Assembly: GCA_022592435.1 (NCBI GenBank)
Contig: JABYQS010000034.1
Coordinates: forward strand, 62,001-126,000
DNA length: 64,000 nt
From: Cerioporus squamosus
Lineage: Eukaryota; Basidiomycota; Agaricomycetes; Polyporales; Polyporaceae
Direction of reading: 5' to 3'
Made by a program: the position numbers and the translations under genes. Each line of letters starts with the position of its first letter. Within the stretch, counting starts at the first letter, position 1. Positions 53,664-64,000 of the stretch are shown here, in pieces. The notes beneath the pieces were generated by a model, which saw only the letters and a list, made by a program, of their open reading frames with translations, was not told the DNA's origin and made no database searches.

Positions 53664-55590
53664 TCACTCTGAGCGTTGCCCTTCTCTTTTGCGGATCCGC
53701 GGTGGCTGACAACGGTTGCACATTAGCCTCGCAGTCATGCGTTGTGAGGTAGGTTGGGACGTACGGGGCGGGAGATCCAATACTGCCGGCTCGAGGGCTG
53801 CCATCGTGCTCTGCGACGCCTTACGGTGGCGTGTGCGAACCACTTGCGCCTGCACCTTCAGCTTCTCCATGAGTTTCTCGCACATCTTTCTGCGAAGGTC
53901 CGCGTCCACACCTGAATCTTTGAGTGAGGGGATCTGCCACTGCACGAGCTGGCCATGGGTCTCTCGTACATTGATGACGGAGCCAGTGACCTCGCGGTAG
54001 CACGCGAAGTACATCGCGCACAGCCAGCAGGGATGTTTCGAGACACCAACGTACGCGACGATGTCCTCGATTCCTTGGTCGTGGAGGTGCGCCAGTAGAG
54101 CGCATTCACAGTGCACCGTGCTCGACACTGATTCGTCGACAGAGTGAACGGGACCTGCATATACATCGTTATGGGGGTCTAGCACGAGTCTCGACCGCAA
54201 AGAGATGCACCTGATGAGACTTGATTGGCCATCCTATTCAGGTTACGGCGCAAATTCTCGACTAGGTCGTCGTACTCTTCGTCTTCGACGTCTTTCCAGC
54301 CAGCCTTCCGAAGGATAGCTTTGATGTCGATGTCGGACGTCGAGATCACAGCAAGCGCTGGAGGCGCTCTCGAATTGGGGACACGCATGACTTCGAGCGG
54401 ACGGTCATCGCAAAGAGCGGCAGCCATGGTCCCCGACGTGGGGATGCGTCGGACTCGGATGTAGTCGAGACTGACAGAGGCACCTTTTTCAACCACTTTG
54501 CGACGTCGAACGGCGGTTTCGGTGCCTTCTGAGGCTTCCCTTCTGCTGCACCTGTTGACCCTCGTCACGGTCCCCCTCGCCGTGCTTATTGTCCCCTTCT
54601 CCGCGCTCGGCCAAACGCTTAGTAACCTGTTTGTCGTATCTGGCTTTCCGGGTCTCGTACCGAGCTGCACATGTGTCAGTCTGCCGGAATATGCATATCG
54701 CATGAAATGAACTGACCGGGACGTAGCGGCTACACAGTAACCAAAGATGCTGCGACTCGGAGCCCGACATGAAACTCACCAAGTTGTGATATGCATGCCG
54801 CAACTCTATCAGCGACATTGCGTCGGCGGGGGCGAGCTCGTATTGACCATCGTCCTCATTCAGTCAGGGGCCGATCGGGGACGAGGGGAGCTGGCGTATG
54901 GTCGTAATCTGCCGGCCAACGGCGTTGAGGCGGTCAAGATCCTCCGCGGAGCATTCTTGGAGGGCCTTCAGCGTCCGAACCTCCTGCTCCCTCAACGCGG
55001 GGAAGTCCTGCTCGTCACGACCACTTCCACTGCGCTGCTCTGCGGGATCACCGTGAACATCTGCGACGAGCTCGAGGAAGGTCGTGTCCCGCTCGTCCTT
55101 GTTGCAGCGCCGCTTGCTCTTCTCCCAACTGTGATGCCGCATCACAGTTGGATGGCACTGACCTCACCACGGAGGTACTCTGCCTGCAATGCGTCGTCGT
55201 CGCGTGCCACTATCGGTACCGATGCACCGTTTTCAGGATACAAGTTCTTGACATTCCCGCCTCGAGGTAGAGCTCCCGGACCTTGCGAAGATGGGAGACG
55301 AGGTAACGGAGGTGGTTCTCGACCTGGTTCGATACGCCGCCGCTCTGTGCCAGCACGAACATAGGGGGCCGCAATGAGCTGGAAGGCCGAAACGCGACGG
55401 CGGTGACTTGGTCTTCGGCTTTGAAAACCAGGAGACGTGCGATGCTATCTAAGACAAGGGGGTAGCGTTGAAGCAGTTTCTCCTGGGTGTGGGGCTCGTC
55501 AACTGCAGGGAGCGCGTTTTGGCGGGGTTCGATCTCGTCGAGTCCGCAGAGGAGGAGTGCGAGCCAGTCGGGATTGTTCTCGTCGTACAT
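53664..55590 (-). CDS. OTT_1508-like deaminase-fold protein (frame broken)
   Basis: The C-terminal exon carries a cytidine-deaminase-type zinc site: HCECALLAHLHDQGIEDIVA (His-x-Glu) and, about 30 residues on, YVGVSKHPCWLCAMYFACYR (PCxxC). This arrangement matches the OTT_1508-like deaminase family, common as orphan genes in basidiomycetes. The upstream region starts MYDENNPDWLALLLCGLDEI (55590) and is helical, with FVLAQSGGVSNQVENHLRYL and ELRHAYHNL. It resumes after introns with RYETRKARYDKQVTKRLAER and LRKAGWKDVEDEEYDDLVEN. Frame breaks occur at the CCC run 55256-55258 and the T5 run 54485-54489, with a further mismatch near 54195. An in-frame TGA separates SSPIGP from LNEDDGQYEL. Substrate and role are unknown. 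It is either a real gene hit by sequence errors or a pseudogene. Confidence 0.65.
55125..55151. repeat. 12-bp perfect inverted repeat, 3-nt loop
   Basis: CCAACTGTGATG at 55125-55136 and its reverse complement at 55140-55151 enclose CCG. It sits at an exon border of the deaminase-fold gene, so in its transcript the acceptor region (atcacag) would be inside a hairpin. Confidence 0.7.
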
Positions 55591-55736
55591 CGTGGTGGTC
55601 GTGGTCCAAGCTGGTCCGAACTCATAAAATAGCTACATAATAGAGCATGAGGTTAACATCCACGAAGCGCCCATCTGAGCGTTGCAGCAAAGGCGGCACA
55701 CTGCACAGCACGTCACCTGCACTCATCTCGACCATC
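55591..55736. promoter_or_regulatory. Very short divergent promoter, deaminase-fold gene / VMA9
   Basis: Only 146 nt separate the two outward-facing start codons. Both promoters must overlap or share elements, unless the deaminase gene begins further inside. Confidence 0.5.
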
Positions 55737-56076
55737 ATGTCTTCCTCCCTCCCCACACTCTTTATCCTCGCCATTGCTATCGCGCTTGGAGTCTTAGGAT
55801 GGTTCACGACACGGAAGGGCCCTAACCAGACGTGAGCGCTATCTCGCGGCTCGCCAACACTGAAGTATGGACATAGGGACTGACTGACGCGCCCCAGGCT
55901 CATCCGGACGAGCATCCTGCTCACGCTTGCGTGTTGCTACCTCATGTGGTCCGTGACGTACCTTGCACAGGTGCATCCGCTGGAGAGTGAGTCGTCCATT
56001 GCATCAATTTCGAACACTACAGGTCCGGAAGGCTGACCCGCGTGCAGGCCCAAGGCGTGCCTTCGTGGCGGAGTAA
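55737..56076 (+). CDS. VMA9: V-type proton ATPase subunit e
   Basis: Three exons (55737-55831, 55898-55986, 56048-56076) give exactly 70 residues, the family's usual size. The protein has two membrane helices: TLFILAIAIALGVLGWFTTR, then LIRTSILLTLACCYLMWSVT. It closes YLAQVHPLE|SPRRAFVAE. The W(F/I)..P/R.......R...(L/V)LTL...(F/Y)LMW...L.Q.HPL..PRR pattern is the subunit e signature. It is a small hydrophobic subunit of the membrane-embedded Vo sector. The two short introns (66 and 61 nt) split codons and the joins restore the frame exactly. A Met further upstream in frame (55647) is rejected because the family begins at MSS. Confidence 0.92.
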
Positions 56077-56453
56077 TTCTGGAGGCTCAGAGGGCGGAGG
56101 CGGAGGGAGACGATGATGATGTTTTTGCTTGCTCTTCGGTATGTCCATGCCATCCTGCTGCGCGTGTCTTGTCGCTCAATTCGTGTCTTCTCGAAGGACA
56201 ATTATTTTAGTTTATTCCATACATCGAGCCTTCTGATGCGGCTCATGTCTATCCAATACCCTTGCATATATGCGCGTATGACTCCGTGGAAAAACGCCAG
56301 CTACCGTCCCCGCGTCTCCAGTGTCCCATGGTGCGCCTCTTATCCAGCCGGAAGCATCCGCGACATTGGCACCGTCTACGATTCAGGTCGTGATGCGTCA
56401 CTGTTATGTGGGACTGTATGCCTTGCAAGAAACTCTCCTCGCAGCTACTCACG
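56077..56453. other. Convergent 3' intergenic region, VMA9 / HEN1
   Basis: About 380 nt without coding signal, apart from the two 3' flanks. Confidence 0.4.
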
Positions 56454-58265
56454 TCACTGTTCGCCCCAAGTCCATTCTCCCTCAGGAGCACCCCATCCTC
56501 GGGAGCCCGCTTCATCGAAGTCCGCGACCTTCCCCCACCCGCCCGAATCCGGAGCGCCCCAGCCGACGTCTTGTCTTGCAGCTACGTCCGCCGCAGCCCA
56601 CTCGCCACCTACAGTCTCCTCATCGACCGCGACTCCTGCACTTCTCGCAAGCGCACCTCCGTCACGCTCCGTCCACGAAGGGTAGTCATCGTCGTCGAAG
56701 GGATCTCCCGGGTCCTCCACCTCGTCGGTGTCCGGCAGCGTGGCCCACGCATCCACATGGGGCTTTGGTAGGATAAGGTGATGGAAGGCTGGTTCGAGAT
56801 GGACGGCCCACTCCGGGGTGCTGCCGGAACCGAGGGGTGTCTTGCGCAGCGTAAGACCGTCGTGCGTCTGGATTGCACGGACTAGCCAGTCCACCCATCC
56901 TCCGCAGGCACGCTCGACCTCCTGCTCGAACCACATCTCGGTCAGCGCGACCGCCGTCTCGCGGAACCGCACCATCTTCTCGACAACGAGCTACCCACGA
57001 CGTCTAATGGCTGAGGGCGGCCCGAAGCTTCGTGCGCTGGATGCTGATGTGTGACCAGCAGTTGTGCGGTGAGTACCACCATCCTCCTCGGTGGTCCTGC
57101 GCAAATCCTCCATCTCGGCCCACCTTCTCGCGCGCCGCGCCTCCCACTCCTCTCCGTCCCGCCGCCTGAACGCAGCGACCTGGCTCGCCCACCCCAGCGC
57201 CTCGTCCCTCCCCCACTCGTCCGTCTCCTGCGCCCGCCCGACCCCGCCGACCTCCGCCAGCTCGTACCCCCAGTCCTCTGCGACCGCGGCGCACCACGCG
57301 CCGAACTCCTCGACCGTCCACTCGAACTTGTGGTCGTGGTGCCGGAAGACGCGCGCGGTGCGCCCGGTGGGGTCGCGCCAGCCACAGCGCGCCGAGGCGG
57401 GGGCGTCGGGCGCGGTGAAGCGCGCGTTGAACGTGTAGGAGGGCGTGGTGAGGAGAAGGAGGCGCGGGCGGTATGCGCCCAGGATGACGGGCGCGAAGCG
57501 GGCGAGGATGGGCTCGGGGAGGTGTTCGATTCTGTTTCAGTTCCGTTAGGGTATGCACAACAGCAGATAGAGTGATGCATGGTGCATGGTGCGTACGTAC
57601 ACTTCGGTCGCGACGATACAGTCGACGCCAACGAACGCTGGGTTGACATGCTCGAGGCCGCCCTCCCAGACGTTCACCTCGAGCTCTTCCCAGCGCGCGG
57701 GCGCTCGATGCCACACTGGCAGCGACTTCGTCTCGTCGGTCTCTTCTGGTAATGGGGGTTTGGTCATGCGCACGGTGCAGTCCAGGTCCTCCTTGCATAT
57801 ATCGAGCCCGGATATCTTCTTGGGGTGTAGGATGTCGCGATGTAGCTCTGCGAGCACCGCCGTGTACGCGTCCAAGTCGTTCGACTCCAGATCAGACGTA
57901 GTGTCGGGTTCAGGTGCTGTGGCGGACTCGGAGATGGACGACTGGGCAGGGATCGCAGGAAGGACGCCTTGCGGGGGTGGCGCGAGCCACGGCGCGGGGT
58001 TGCAGAGACACGACAAGAGCTCGCCTTCGCCACAACCGACATCGAGCACCTGAGCGTCCGCACACCGTACACGCGTATATGTAAGTACGTTGTCGCAAGG
58101 ATGATCGGTAGTTAGCTGGAGAGACGATCGACTGGAGGCACTAGTGATGCGTACCTCTTGGACACCCTCGCGCCGCATGATATCGAGCACCCAACCCCTC
58201 CGTTGCAGGTAAAGTGCCGGGTGGAATGTCACTTGAAGTTCTTTGGGCTCATTGCTGTCGGACAT
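56454..58265 (-). CDS. HEN1: Small RNA 2'-O-methyltransferase HEN1
   Basis: HEN1 enzymes methylate the 3'-terminal 2'-OH of small RNAs. Exon 1 starts MSDSNEPKELQVTFHPALYL and ends REGVQE. Exon 2 opens with the S-adenosylmethionine motif VLDVGCGEGELL. The metal-site motif EVIEHL is formed exactly by the exon 2/3 splice (ATEV|IEHLPEP). Exon 3 has LLLLTTPSYTFNARF and the second HEN1 signature FRHHDHKFEWTVEEFGAWC. After WAEMEDLRRTTEEDGG a TAG (56991-56993) stands in frame. Directly after it the same frame continues LVVEKMVRFRETAVALTEMW into a 170-residue acidic extension ending PEGEWTWGEQ at 56454. The canonical splice here (gtactc...cattag) gives the wrong phase, so either an intron is mis-seen, one base is wrong, or the protein ends at 56991. 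HEN1 in a fungus fits an active small-RNA pathway. Confidence 0.85.
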
Positions 58266-58631
58266 CGTAGAGGTGGGTAGGAAAGCGAATCAACTGGTGG
58301 TACTCAGTCAGCCCTAGGGTGTCTTATGTACCTAGTGTGGGCGCGTGGGCGCGGGCCGCAACGATGAAAGAACCTGCGTCGATCTGGAATCATAAAGGCC
58401 TTTTGGCCCGCGGCCACAGCGCTCGAGAAGCCAGCGGGCTCTGGCTTGTTTCGTTGCCGCAGCACACCTCGCGTGTCAGGAAAGCATGGAAAGCACATGC
58501 AGCATCAGAGTATCGTGGATTCATGAGAGCTAACGACACAGTATGGATACAAAGACGGTATCGTAGAGTAGCAGCTTTTGGGAGGGTCATGAAGCGATAC
58601 ATCATCAACGGCACACTCGAGGATAGCGCGC
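58266..58631. other. Intergenic region, HEN1 / RPP0
   Basis: About 365 nt upstream of HEN1 and downstream of RPP0. No gene seen. Confidence 0.4.
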
Positions 58632-59836
58632 TTAGTCGAAGAGCCCGAAGCCCTGAAGTTACGAGTGAGCGGGTTGAGCCCATGCGGAGGAAATGGATGC
58701 GTACCATGTCGTCATCGGATTCCTCCTTCTCCTCCTCCTTGGCAGGGGCAGCCTCCTCCGCGGGAGCAGCCTCTGCAACGGGGGCAGCAGCCACAACGAA
58801 CGCATCGGGGTTGGCGAGGTACTCCTTGGCCTGAGAAGAGATGAAGAAGTCAGCAATGAGTACGCGTGATGAAACGGGCGTGACGCCTCAGGCAATAAGC
58901 GGATAAAGAAACAGCATATGTCCGGAGGACACTCAGCATTTTCAGTGTTGAAAATATCATAGGCAAGGTCGAACCAGGATCGCGAACGCACCTTCTCGGC
59001 ACCCTCGAACGTGTAGTCCGTGGCAAGGGCAATAGCGATGAGGTTCTTGTACGAGTTGACCAGGGAGTGCACGACGGAGACGATGGTGGGGTAGTTGATG
59101 GCGAGGGAGATGGCAGCGATGGTCGTGACACCAGAGAAGAAGCGGTCCAAGAGCTCCTTGTCGGTGATGTCGAGAACCTCGGGCGAGAAGATGTTGCCCT
59201 GGTCGAAGATCTGGACGACGGTCATACCGTAGGTGAACGGCGAGATGTTCAACATGTTGAGCAGGGTCGCCTCGGACGGGCCGACACGGGTACCAGCAGT
59301 GACGACCTGGACGTCGGACACGATTTCAATGGTACCACGAGCGATCTTGGTCGGGATACCGAGGGCCTGGAAGAAGGAAGTCTTGCCGGGTTCCATACCG
59401 GTGTTACCAGCAGGGATGGTAACATCCTTGGGGGCGAGTGCACCAGCACGGGCGGGGGCAGCGACCTTGTTGGCGGTGATGATGTCACGGATCTCCTTCA
59501 AATCGCCGGAAGTGAAGACGAAACCAATGTTGCCCTTGACGTGGGGGAGGAGACGCTCGAACTGGGGGAACTCGCCGAGGATGGAACGGAGAGCGCGGCG
59601 GACCATGGTGTTCTTGCCCATGACGACAACACCCTTGCCGCGGAGGGCGACACGGATCTGGTGCATCTGGTTGGAACCGACGTTGTCGACATTGACGACA
59701 AAGATGGAGGCTAGATGGGCAGTCGACTGTTATATATTGCGCAATGTACAATTCACGGCCGCAACTCACGGTACTTGGCCACAAGCTCCTTGAGCTTCTG
59801 GAAGTAGAGCTCCTTCTGCGCACGAGTGGCACCCAT
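58632..59836 (-). CDS. RPP0: 60S acidic ribosomal protein P0
   Basis: Four exons (59836-59770, 59710-58992, 58830-58705, 58652-58632) give 310 residues with no frame problem. The start [20 protein letters not shown] continues [22 protein letters not shown]. Then come [11 protein letters not shown], the [20 protein letters not shown] loop and [20 protein letters not shown]. The tail is Ala/Glu-rich and ends EESDDDM|GFGLFD, the invariant stalk C terminus that recruits translation factors. P0 anchors the P1/P2 stalk on 28S rRNA. The final intron separates just seven codons including the stop. The encoded tail and length match the family closely. Confidence 0.97.
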
Positions 59837-60596
59837 TGTGATGTAGTCCTGAGGTTGTTGAGAGTGACTCAGTCGCTATTTCGCGCGTCGGTTTCGGATG
59901 CAAACTCACTTGAAGTTTTGAGTGTAGATGAGGTGGATGATCAGTGCCTCCCTATTGACCTCTGGGACAGCACGGTCAGAACCATGCAACACGATGTTTG
60001 AGATTGCACGCTCACCGTGTGTGCCAATGGATTTTTCAAGGCAACTGGTCGCGAGTATAGCAGCGGTGAGTGCGCAGTTCCCGTGTACGGACTTGTCGGT
60101 GCGCGTCGCGTAGTGGCGTACAGTTGACCAGATAAGGTTCACCAAGATCCGGCATGTGCCGGAGTCCAAACTTGGGCAGGGGTGATTGGCGCCAGGAGAC
60201 TAAGGCTGAGTCTGGTAAACGCCGAGTCGCGTCAGCGCGTCTCGCGCCGATGCACTGGCAGAGACTGGCAGTCAGTGTCACGCAGCCGCCAGAGTCTCAC
60301 TGTCACTGTCACCGTCAGTCTGCAGCGGCCACGACAGGGACGTCGGTGGGCTCGCGTCTCGAGCTGTCTCAACTCTTCGCATCTACTCCCTGCTCTTGCA
60401 TAGCGACAGCCGGCGACAGACCTGGGTGGTGGACACATACCCCTTCCTGCTAGGACGCGTCGGGGACCGCATCTCACATGCAATGGAATGTTGCGATGGG
60501 TACGGCAATCCGTCCGAGCTGCGGGCTGCCGCGATAGCATACTGCTCAAGCCGGGGTGAGCTCTACTATGGCTCGTGCTGGAAACACTCCTGAAAT
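59837..60596. other. Divergent intergenic region, RPP0 / PPR-like gene
   Basis: 760 nt upstream of both genes. Around 60295-60320 there is a short cactgtcactgtcacc repeat. No gene is seen. Ribosomal-protein promoter elements should lie near 59840-60100 but were not resolved. Confidence 0.4.
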
Positions 60597-63500
60597 GTGA
60601 TGTATCTGCAGAGTTTCCGCTGGTGTTGGCCCACTACAGTCCTCCTCCCATGCGTCTACGTCAAGACAGCCTGCCATCACGCCCAGCTGCTTGAATCGTT
60701 TCGCAGCATCCTTTTCATCTCCCCTTCATTGCACTACACTCCCAATGGCGACACGACATCCGTATTCCCCGCTCCAGAGGATGCCAGTCACGAAGATGTC
60801 CTGTCCCGTGCTGTCCGTTCCATGGACAAGTTGCGCGATTTCCTCTCGTCCCAATCCAACCCTCGACCTATGACCGTCCGCGAGATTCGTCACCGGTACA
60901 ACTTCTGGAAGACTCATCGCGTACTAGACAAGATGGCCTCGCTGGAGCTGAGCTCGCTGATTCGCTTACTGGGCACACTCTCTATTTCGGAGTATGGGCA
61001 CCCTCAGACTTCTCGATACACCCATCCTCGTGCTTCCCAAATGCTGCAGTCCACGTTCGCACCTCACTGGACCTTCATCAAGCAGATCGGCAAGGACAAG
61101 CGTTGGCTCCGGTATCCATTACTCCCATCCGATCATTACTGGCTCATGCGCGCATACCTGGCCCTATTCTGGGAACAGCTGCAGACTGGTGAGTTCTCAA
61201 TCAGTCCAATGTATCTCTTCAATCTATTCACCCCACGTTACAGACCCTTCGTCGGCGGAGAATATGTTGACCACGGCTGGGAAGTACTACTTCTCACTAT
61301 ACACCACCACATCGCATCCGGACGGTCACGCAGTCTACTTCGACGCCCTCGCGGCATCGCCCTTTTCAAGCCCGATGCAGGGCTTCATCGCATCTCTCGT
61401 CGATGCCCTTCGTGAGCGCCGACATCCTCAGGACGGTTTCGTTGATGCCTTCTTCAATCTTGTCCTGCGCTGCGACAACCAAATACCGGGTCCTCTCAGA
61501 GATGAGCTCCTCAGTGTGGTGAGCGAAACGGTGGCTGGTGCCAATAATCCACGCACGGATTTCGATGGCACTCAGCCTGCCGCTTTCAACACCGGCGCGT
61601 TGATTTCGGCCTTGGTGAGGACCCTCTTCCGGCGTGGAGCAGCCTCTGGGGACGAACGCATCTCGCAATGGAGCGCTGTTTTGGCTAACAGGCTATTCCC
61701 TCCTACTTGTGCTGTGAAGAGCGCAACCGACGTTCGCTGGAACTGCCTCGTGCTCTTGGCACTCGCGCGAAGAGGATCGTTCGACGGAAGTGGTCAGGTC
61801 GTAGCGACGGTCGCTGATCCGGTCCAGCATGCCGCATTCGTGGAATGGCGCACTGTATGCGTACTGGCCGCGACGGAGAACCTCTTTCGCTCGGGCGAGT
61901 CGCATGGAACGCCATTCGCGGACAACGTCGTGCAAGGTTTCGCGCATGTCATTCGCAAGGTATGGAGGGAATGGACCAGCATTGATCCCTCGGTCGCGCC
62001 TCCCCGTTCCATCCTCGTGAAGCGCATCCTCTGCGCGTCCTTTCTGAGGCTCGGTGGGCAGCTGAAGGACAAGGCGCTGGTTGAGGCGTGTCGTGAATAT
62101 TGCGTCCTCGAGGGCTTGTGGGCAGTCCGGGAGACCCAGGCTGCCACCGTAGCTGGACTGCAGATATTGGCCGCGGAGCAGCTCTACGCGTCCCTGGTCT
62201 GTGGGACGTTCTTCGAACGGGCCCTCGTCGACCTTGTCGTGTATACGACTGACTTGCAGATCCTGCGAGGCGCGGTCGATACCGCCGTCGTGCGATACTG
62301 TAGGGTTGACCCGGAGCATGCCCAGGAGCTGGTCGCATGGGCGAAGAGCAGGGCGATTCAACCCACCGACACCGTCGTAGCCGATGTCGGGGTTGCACTC
62401 GCGAAGCGCGGTATCAGCAGCTTCCTCGATCGCTACCTCGACGACATCCAACTGGCGCCGGGATTGCGCGCGAAGGTTGCCTCTACGCATCTGCGGATGT
62501 ATATGCGCTTTGGTCGCCGGTTCGTCAATCCTATCGAAGTCGTAGAGAAGATGGACGCCTTCTTCGTCCTTGCTGCGCAGCTCGAAACCCCAGGCTCATT
62601 CCTCCCCACGCTCCGAGCTGTCCTCCTTGTCCTGATTCGCCACCAGCACGCTCACAAGGTTGTCAAGATGGTCGAGGAGCTCTCCGTACAGCATCCTTTG
62701 TGGTTCTCCGACCGATTCTACACCCGCTTGCTGCGTGCCCTGCTGGACCATAGGCAGTTCCGTCTGGCGCAACGTACGTTGTCGTTCTGCTCGTCGACGT
62801 ACTCGCAGAACGCTGAGCGGTGGACGTCTTTAGTCCTGTTCAAACTGTACCGTGCAAGAGCAAGGACGCTTGTCACCAGGCTTTTGAGACAGCCACGGAC
62901 CTCCCGGGCTGCCCTCCTAGCCCTTGAACGTACTCGCACGCGCCACTCAGCACTTGTCAAGGCAGCACGTCGGAGCCCCTCTAACGTGGGGACCGAGGAC
63001 CCACACGCCTGGCGCCAGACCGTCAACACGCTCGTTCGCAAGGGAGCCTTCATACAAGCAAAGCAGATGTTCAGCGCCGTCTACAAACGCGCCTCGCCCT
63101 GCACCCGGACGTCCATCGGCAACACCATTCTGCACGGCTACCTCCTCCTCCGCACGTCGTCCAACCGCCGCCGCCTCCAGATGGTCGTGGACACGTACCG
63201 GCAGTTCGAGGAGCAGTACGCTTTCGAAGCCGACCACGTCACCGTCAACATACTGCTCAAAGCGCAGCTCCGGTCCGTGCAGGACGTGGACGCGCACATG
63301 GCGCGCCAGCTCTTCGACGTTCTCGTCCGCAGAGGGTATCCTACCGGGGCGGGTGGTGGGAAGCTTGACACCCCGCCGTTCGGCATGGACGCGTCGCCCG
63401 TCGAGACCGTGATTGTCGGGCACCTGGAGATCCCGAGGGTGGACGCGCCGCTGCTGTACAGGCGACATGTGGAGCCGCTGTACAAGATGTTCGTGAAGGC

Positions 63501-63597
63501 GTTCTACCAGAGGGGCGATGTGGCTGCGGCGAGGAAGGTCTTGGGTATCATGAAGACTCTTCAGGCGCAGGGGTGGAGAGGTACCGGTCGGATTTGA
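60597..63597 (+). CDS. Large PPR-like helical-repeat protein, probably mitochondrial
   Basis: Two exons (60597-61188 and 61244-63597) give 981 residues. The join LQT|DPSSAEN restores the frame; the intron frame also happens to be open, but the spliced version is preferred for its clean GT-AG borders. The protein is built of helical repeats. C-terminal ones resemble pentatricopeptide units: TVNTLVRKGAFIQAKQMFSA, VTVNILLKAQLRSVQDVDAH, MARQLFDVLVRRG and MFVKAFYQRGDVAAARKVLG. The N-terminal part (MMYLQSFRWCWPTT...) is hydrophobic to basic and could be a targeting sequence, but the first Met is not certain. PPR proteins bind organellar RNA for processing or translation, so a mitochondrial RNA role is inferred from repeats alone. 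Confidence 0.75.
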
Positions 63598-64000
63598 TTC
63601 GGGATGCATGATGTGTGGGGTGCGCTGTCGCGTATGTAGGGTTGTTTCCATCAGTGCTGGTTCTGCGTTTACGAATACGGTTTGACTGCTCCGTGAATTC
63701 TCCGCGTATGCCTGCGCCTCGGGTCCCGAGTCGAGGGACAGATCACAGCAACGTCGCGGCCCAAAGCCTTGGTTGCCTCGAGCTCGGTAATGCGTCAAGA
63801 GCGCTGCTGCAACGCGGCTGTACAAAATAGAGTATGCCAATCGAGGATCGACTGTCAGTGCATTCTGCCTGGATGGGCCGGCGAGGATCACTGCGCCAAC
63901 CCTGGACGCTGTGAAGCGAAGATGCATCACAAGAGTTGTGCCGTACTCACGGCGCAGTCGACAACTCCGCGGCGACTATGCAAATAGAACTCGAGCCGCA
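63598..64000. other. 3' flank of the PPR-like gene, window end
   Basis: About 400 nt without a supported gene. Open frames on both strands here are short and lack motifs. Confidence 0.4.

Noticed and set aside
43347..55000. Several in-frame TGA codons (MYND copy 2, the 23.5-kb segment, the deaminase-fold gene) as possible recoded selenocysteine or tryptophan
   Set aside because: Clean genes here (CYP51, RPP0, TSC13, AKR, GET4) use TGA as a stop and TGG for Trp, and no selenocysteine element is seen. Mutation or error is simpler.
57004..57798. 264-codon minus-strand open frame overlapping HEN1 exon 3
   Set aside because: It is an Arg-rich shadow in another frame of the GC-rich HEN1 exon, where the conserved FRHHDHKFEWT frame is the real one.
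59067..59714. Plus-strand 215-codon frame antisense to RPP0
   Set aside because: Asp/Gly/Val-rich antisense shadow of a highly expressed, strongly codon-biased gene.
60994..61243. Open frame that reads through the intron at 61189-61243 of the PPR-like gene and starts MGTLRLLD
   Set aside because: The alternative frame upstream (ELSSLIRLLGTLSISEYG) has better protein character, and a clean GT-AG splice joins it to the main frame.

Overview
This window looks like nuclear DNA from an intron-rich filamentous basidiomycete, most likely a wood-associated agaricomycete. Coding density is moderate, almost every gene is broken by 45-100 nt introns with GT(R)NGT donors and CTNA(C/T) branch-like sites, and two basidiomycete-type sesquiterpene synthases and a WOPR regulator are present. 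The species call is inference; there is no rRNA, tRNA or organellar marker.

Layout. 1-7 kb: a Ser/Pro-rich protein with a short zinc ribbon, and a RING-type protein whose RING is split by a long disordered insert. 7.7-11 kb: an aldo/keto reductase convergent with an arrestin-like protein. 13-28 kb: sesquiterpene synthase 1 (+) and its paralogue, synthase 2 (-), enclosing gankyrin/PSMD10, the TFIIH subunit TFB2, a WOPR (Gti1/Pac2) transcription factor and about 6 kb without an identifiable gene. 29-40 kb is a dense housekeeping block: HSBP1-like, GET4, ARV1, TSC13, a mitochondrial GGQ peptidyl-tRNA hydrolase (ICT1-like) and an aquaporin, several in divergent pairs. 41-50 kb is a local array of MYND-finger paralogues: one intact copy, one nearly intact copy, and pseudogenes or fragments, with a minisatellite at one breakpoint and a four-span membrane protein inside. 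50.7-63.6 kb: CYP51 (ERG11), an OTT_1508-like deaminase-fold gene, V-ATPase subunit e, HEN1, ribosomal stalk protein P0 and a large PPR-like protein.

Genes acting together: CYP51 and ARV1 concern sterols, TSC13 the very-long-chain fatty acids of sphingolipids, and GET4 tail-anchored protein delivery. These are all ER-membrane functions, but nothing shows they are co-regulated. The WOPR factor between the two terpene synthases is a plausible, unproven regulator of them.

Several conserved genes that should be intact (CYP51, TSC13 and others) carry single-base frame breaks, often in short homopolymers. I read most of these as consensus errors, so pseudogene calls resting only on an indel are weak, while those resting on in-frame nonsense codons are stronger. 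Exon borders were assigned by eye from splice consensus and reading-frame continuity.
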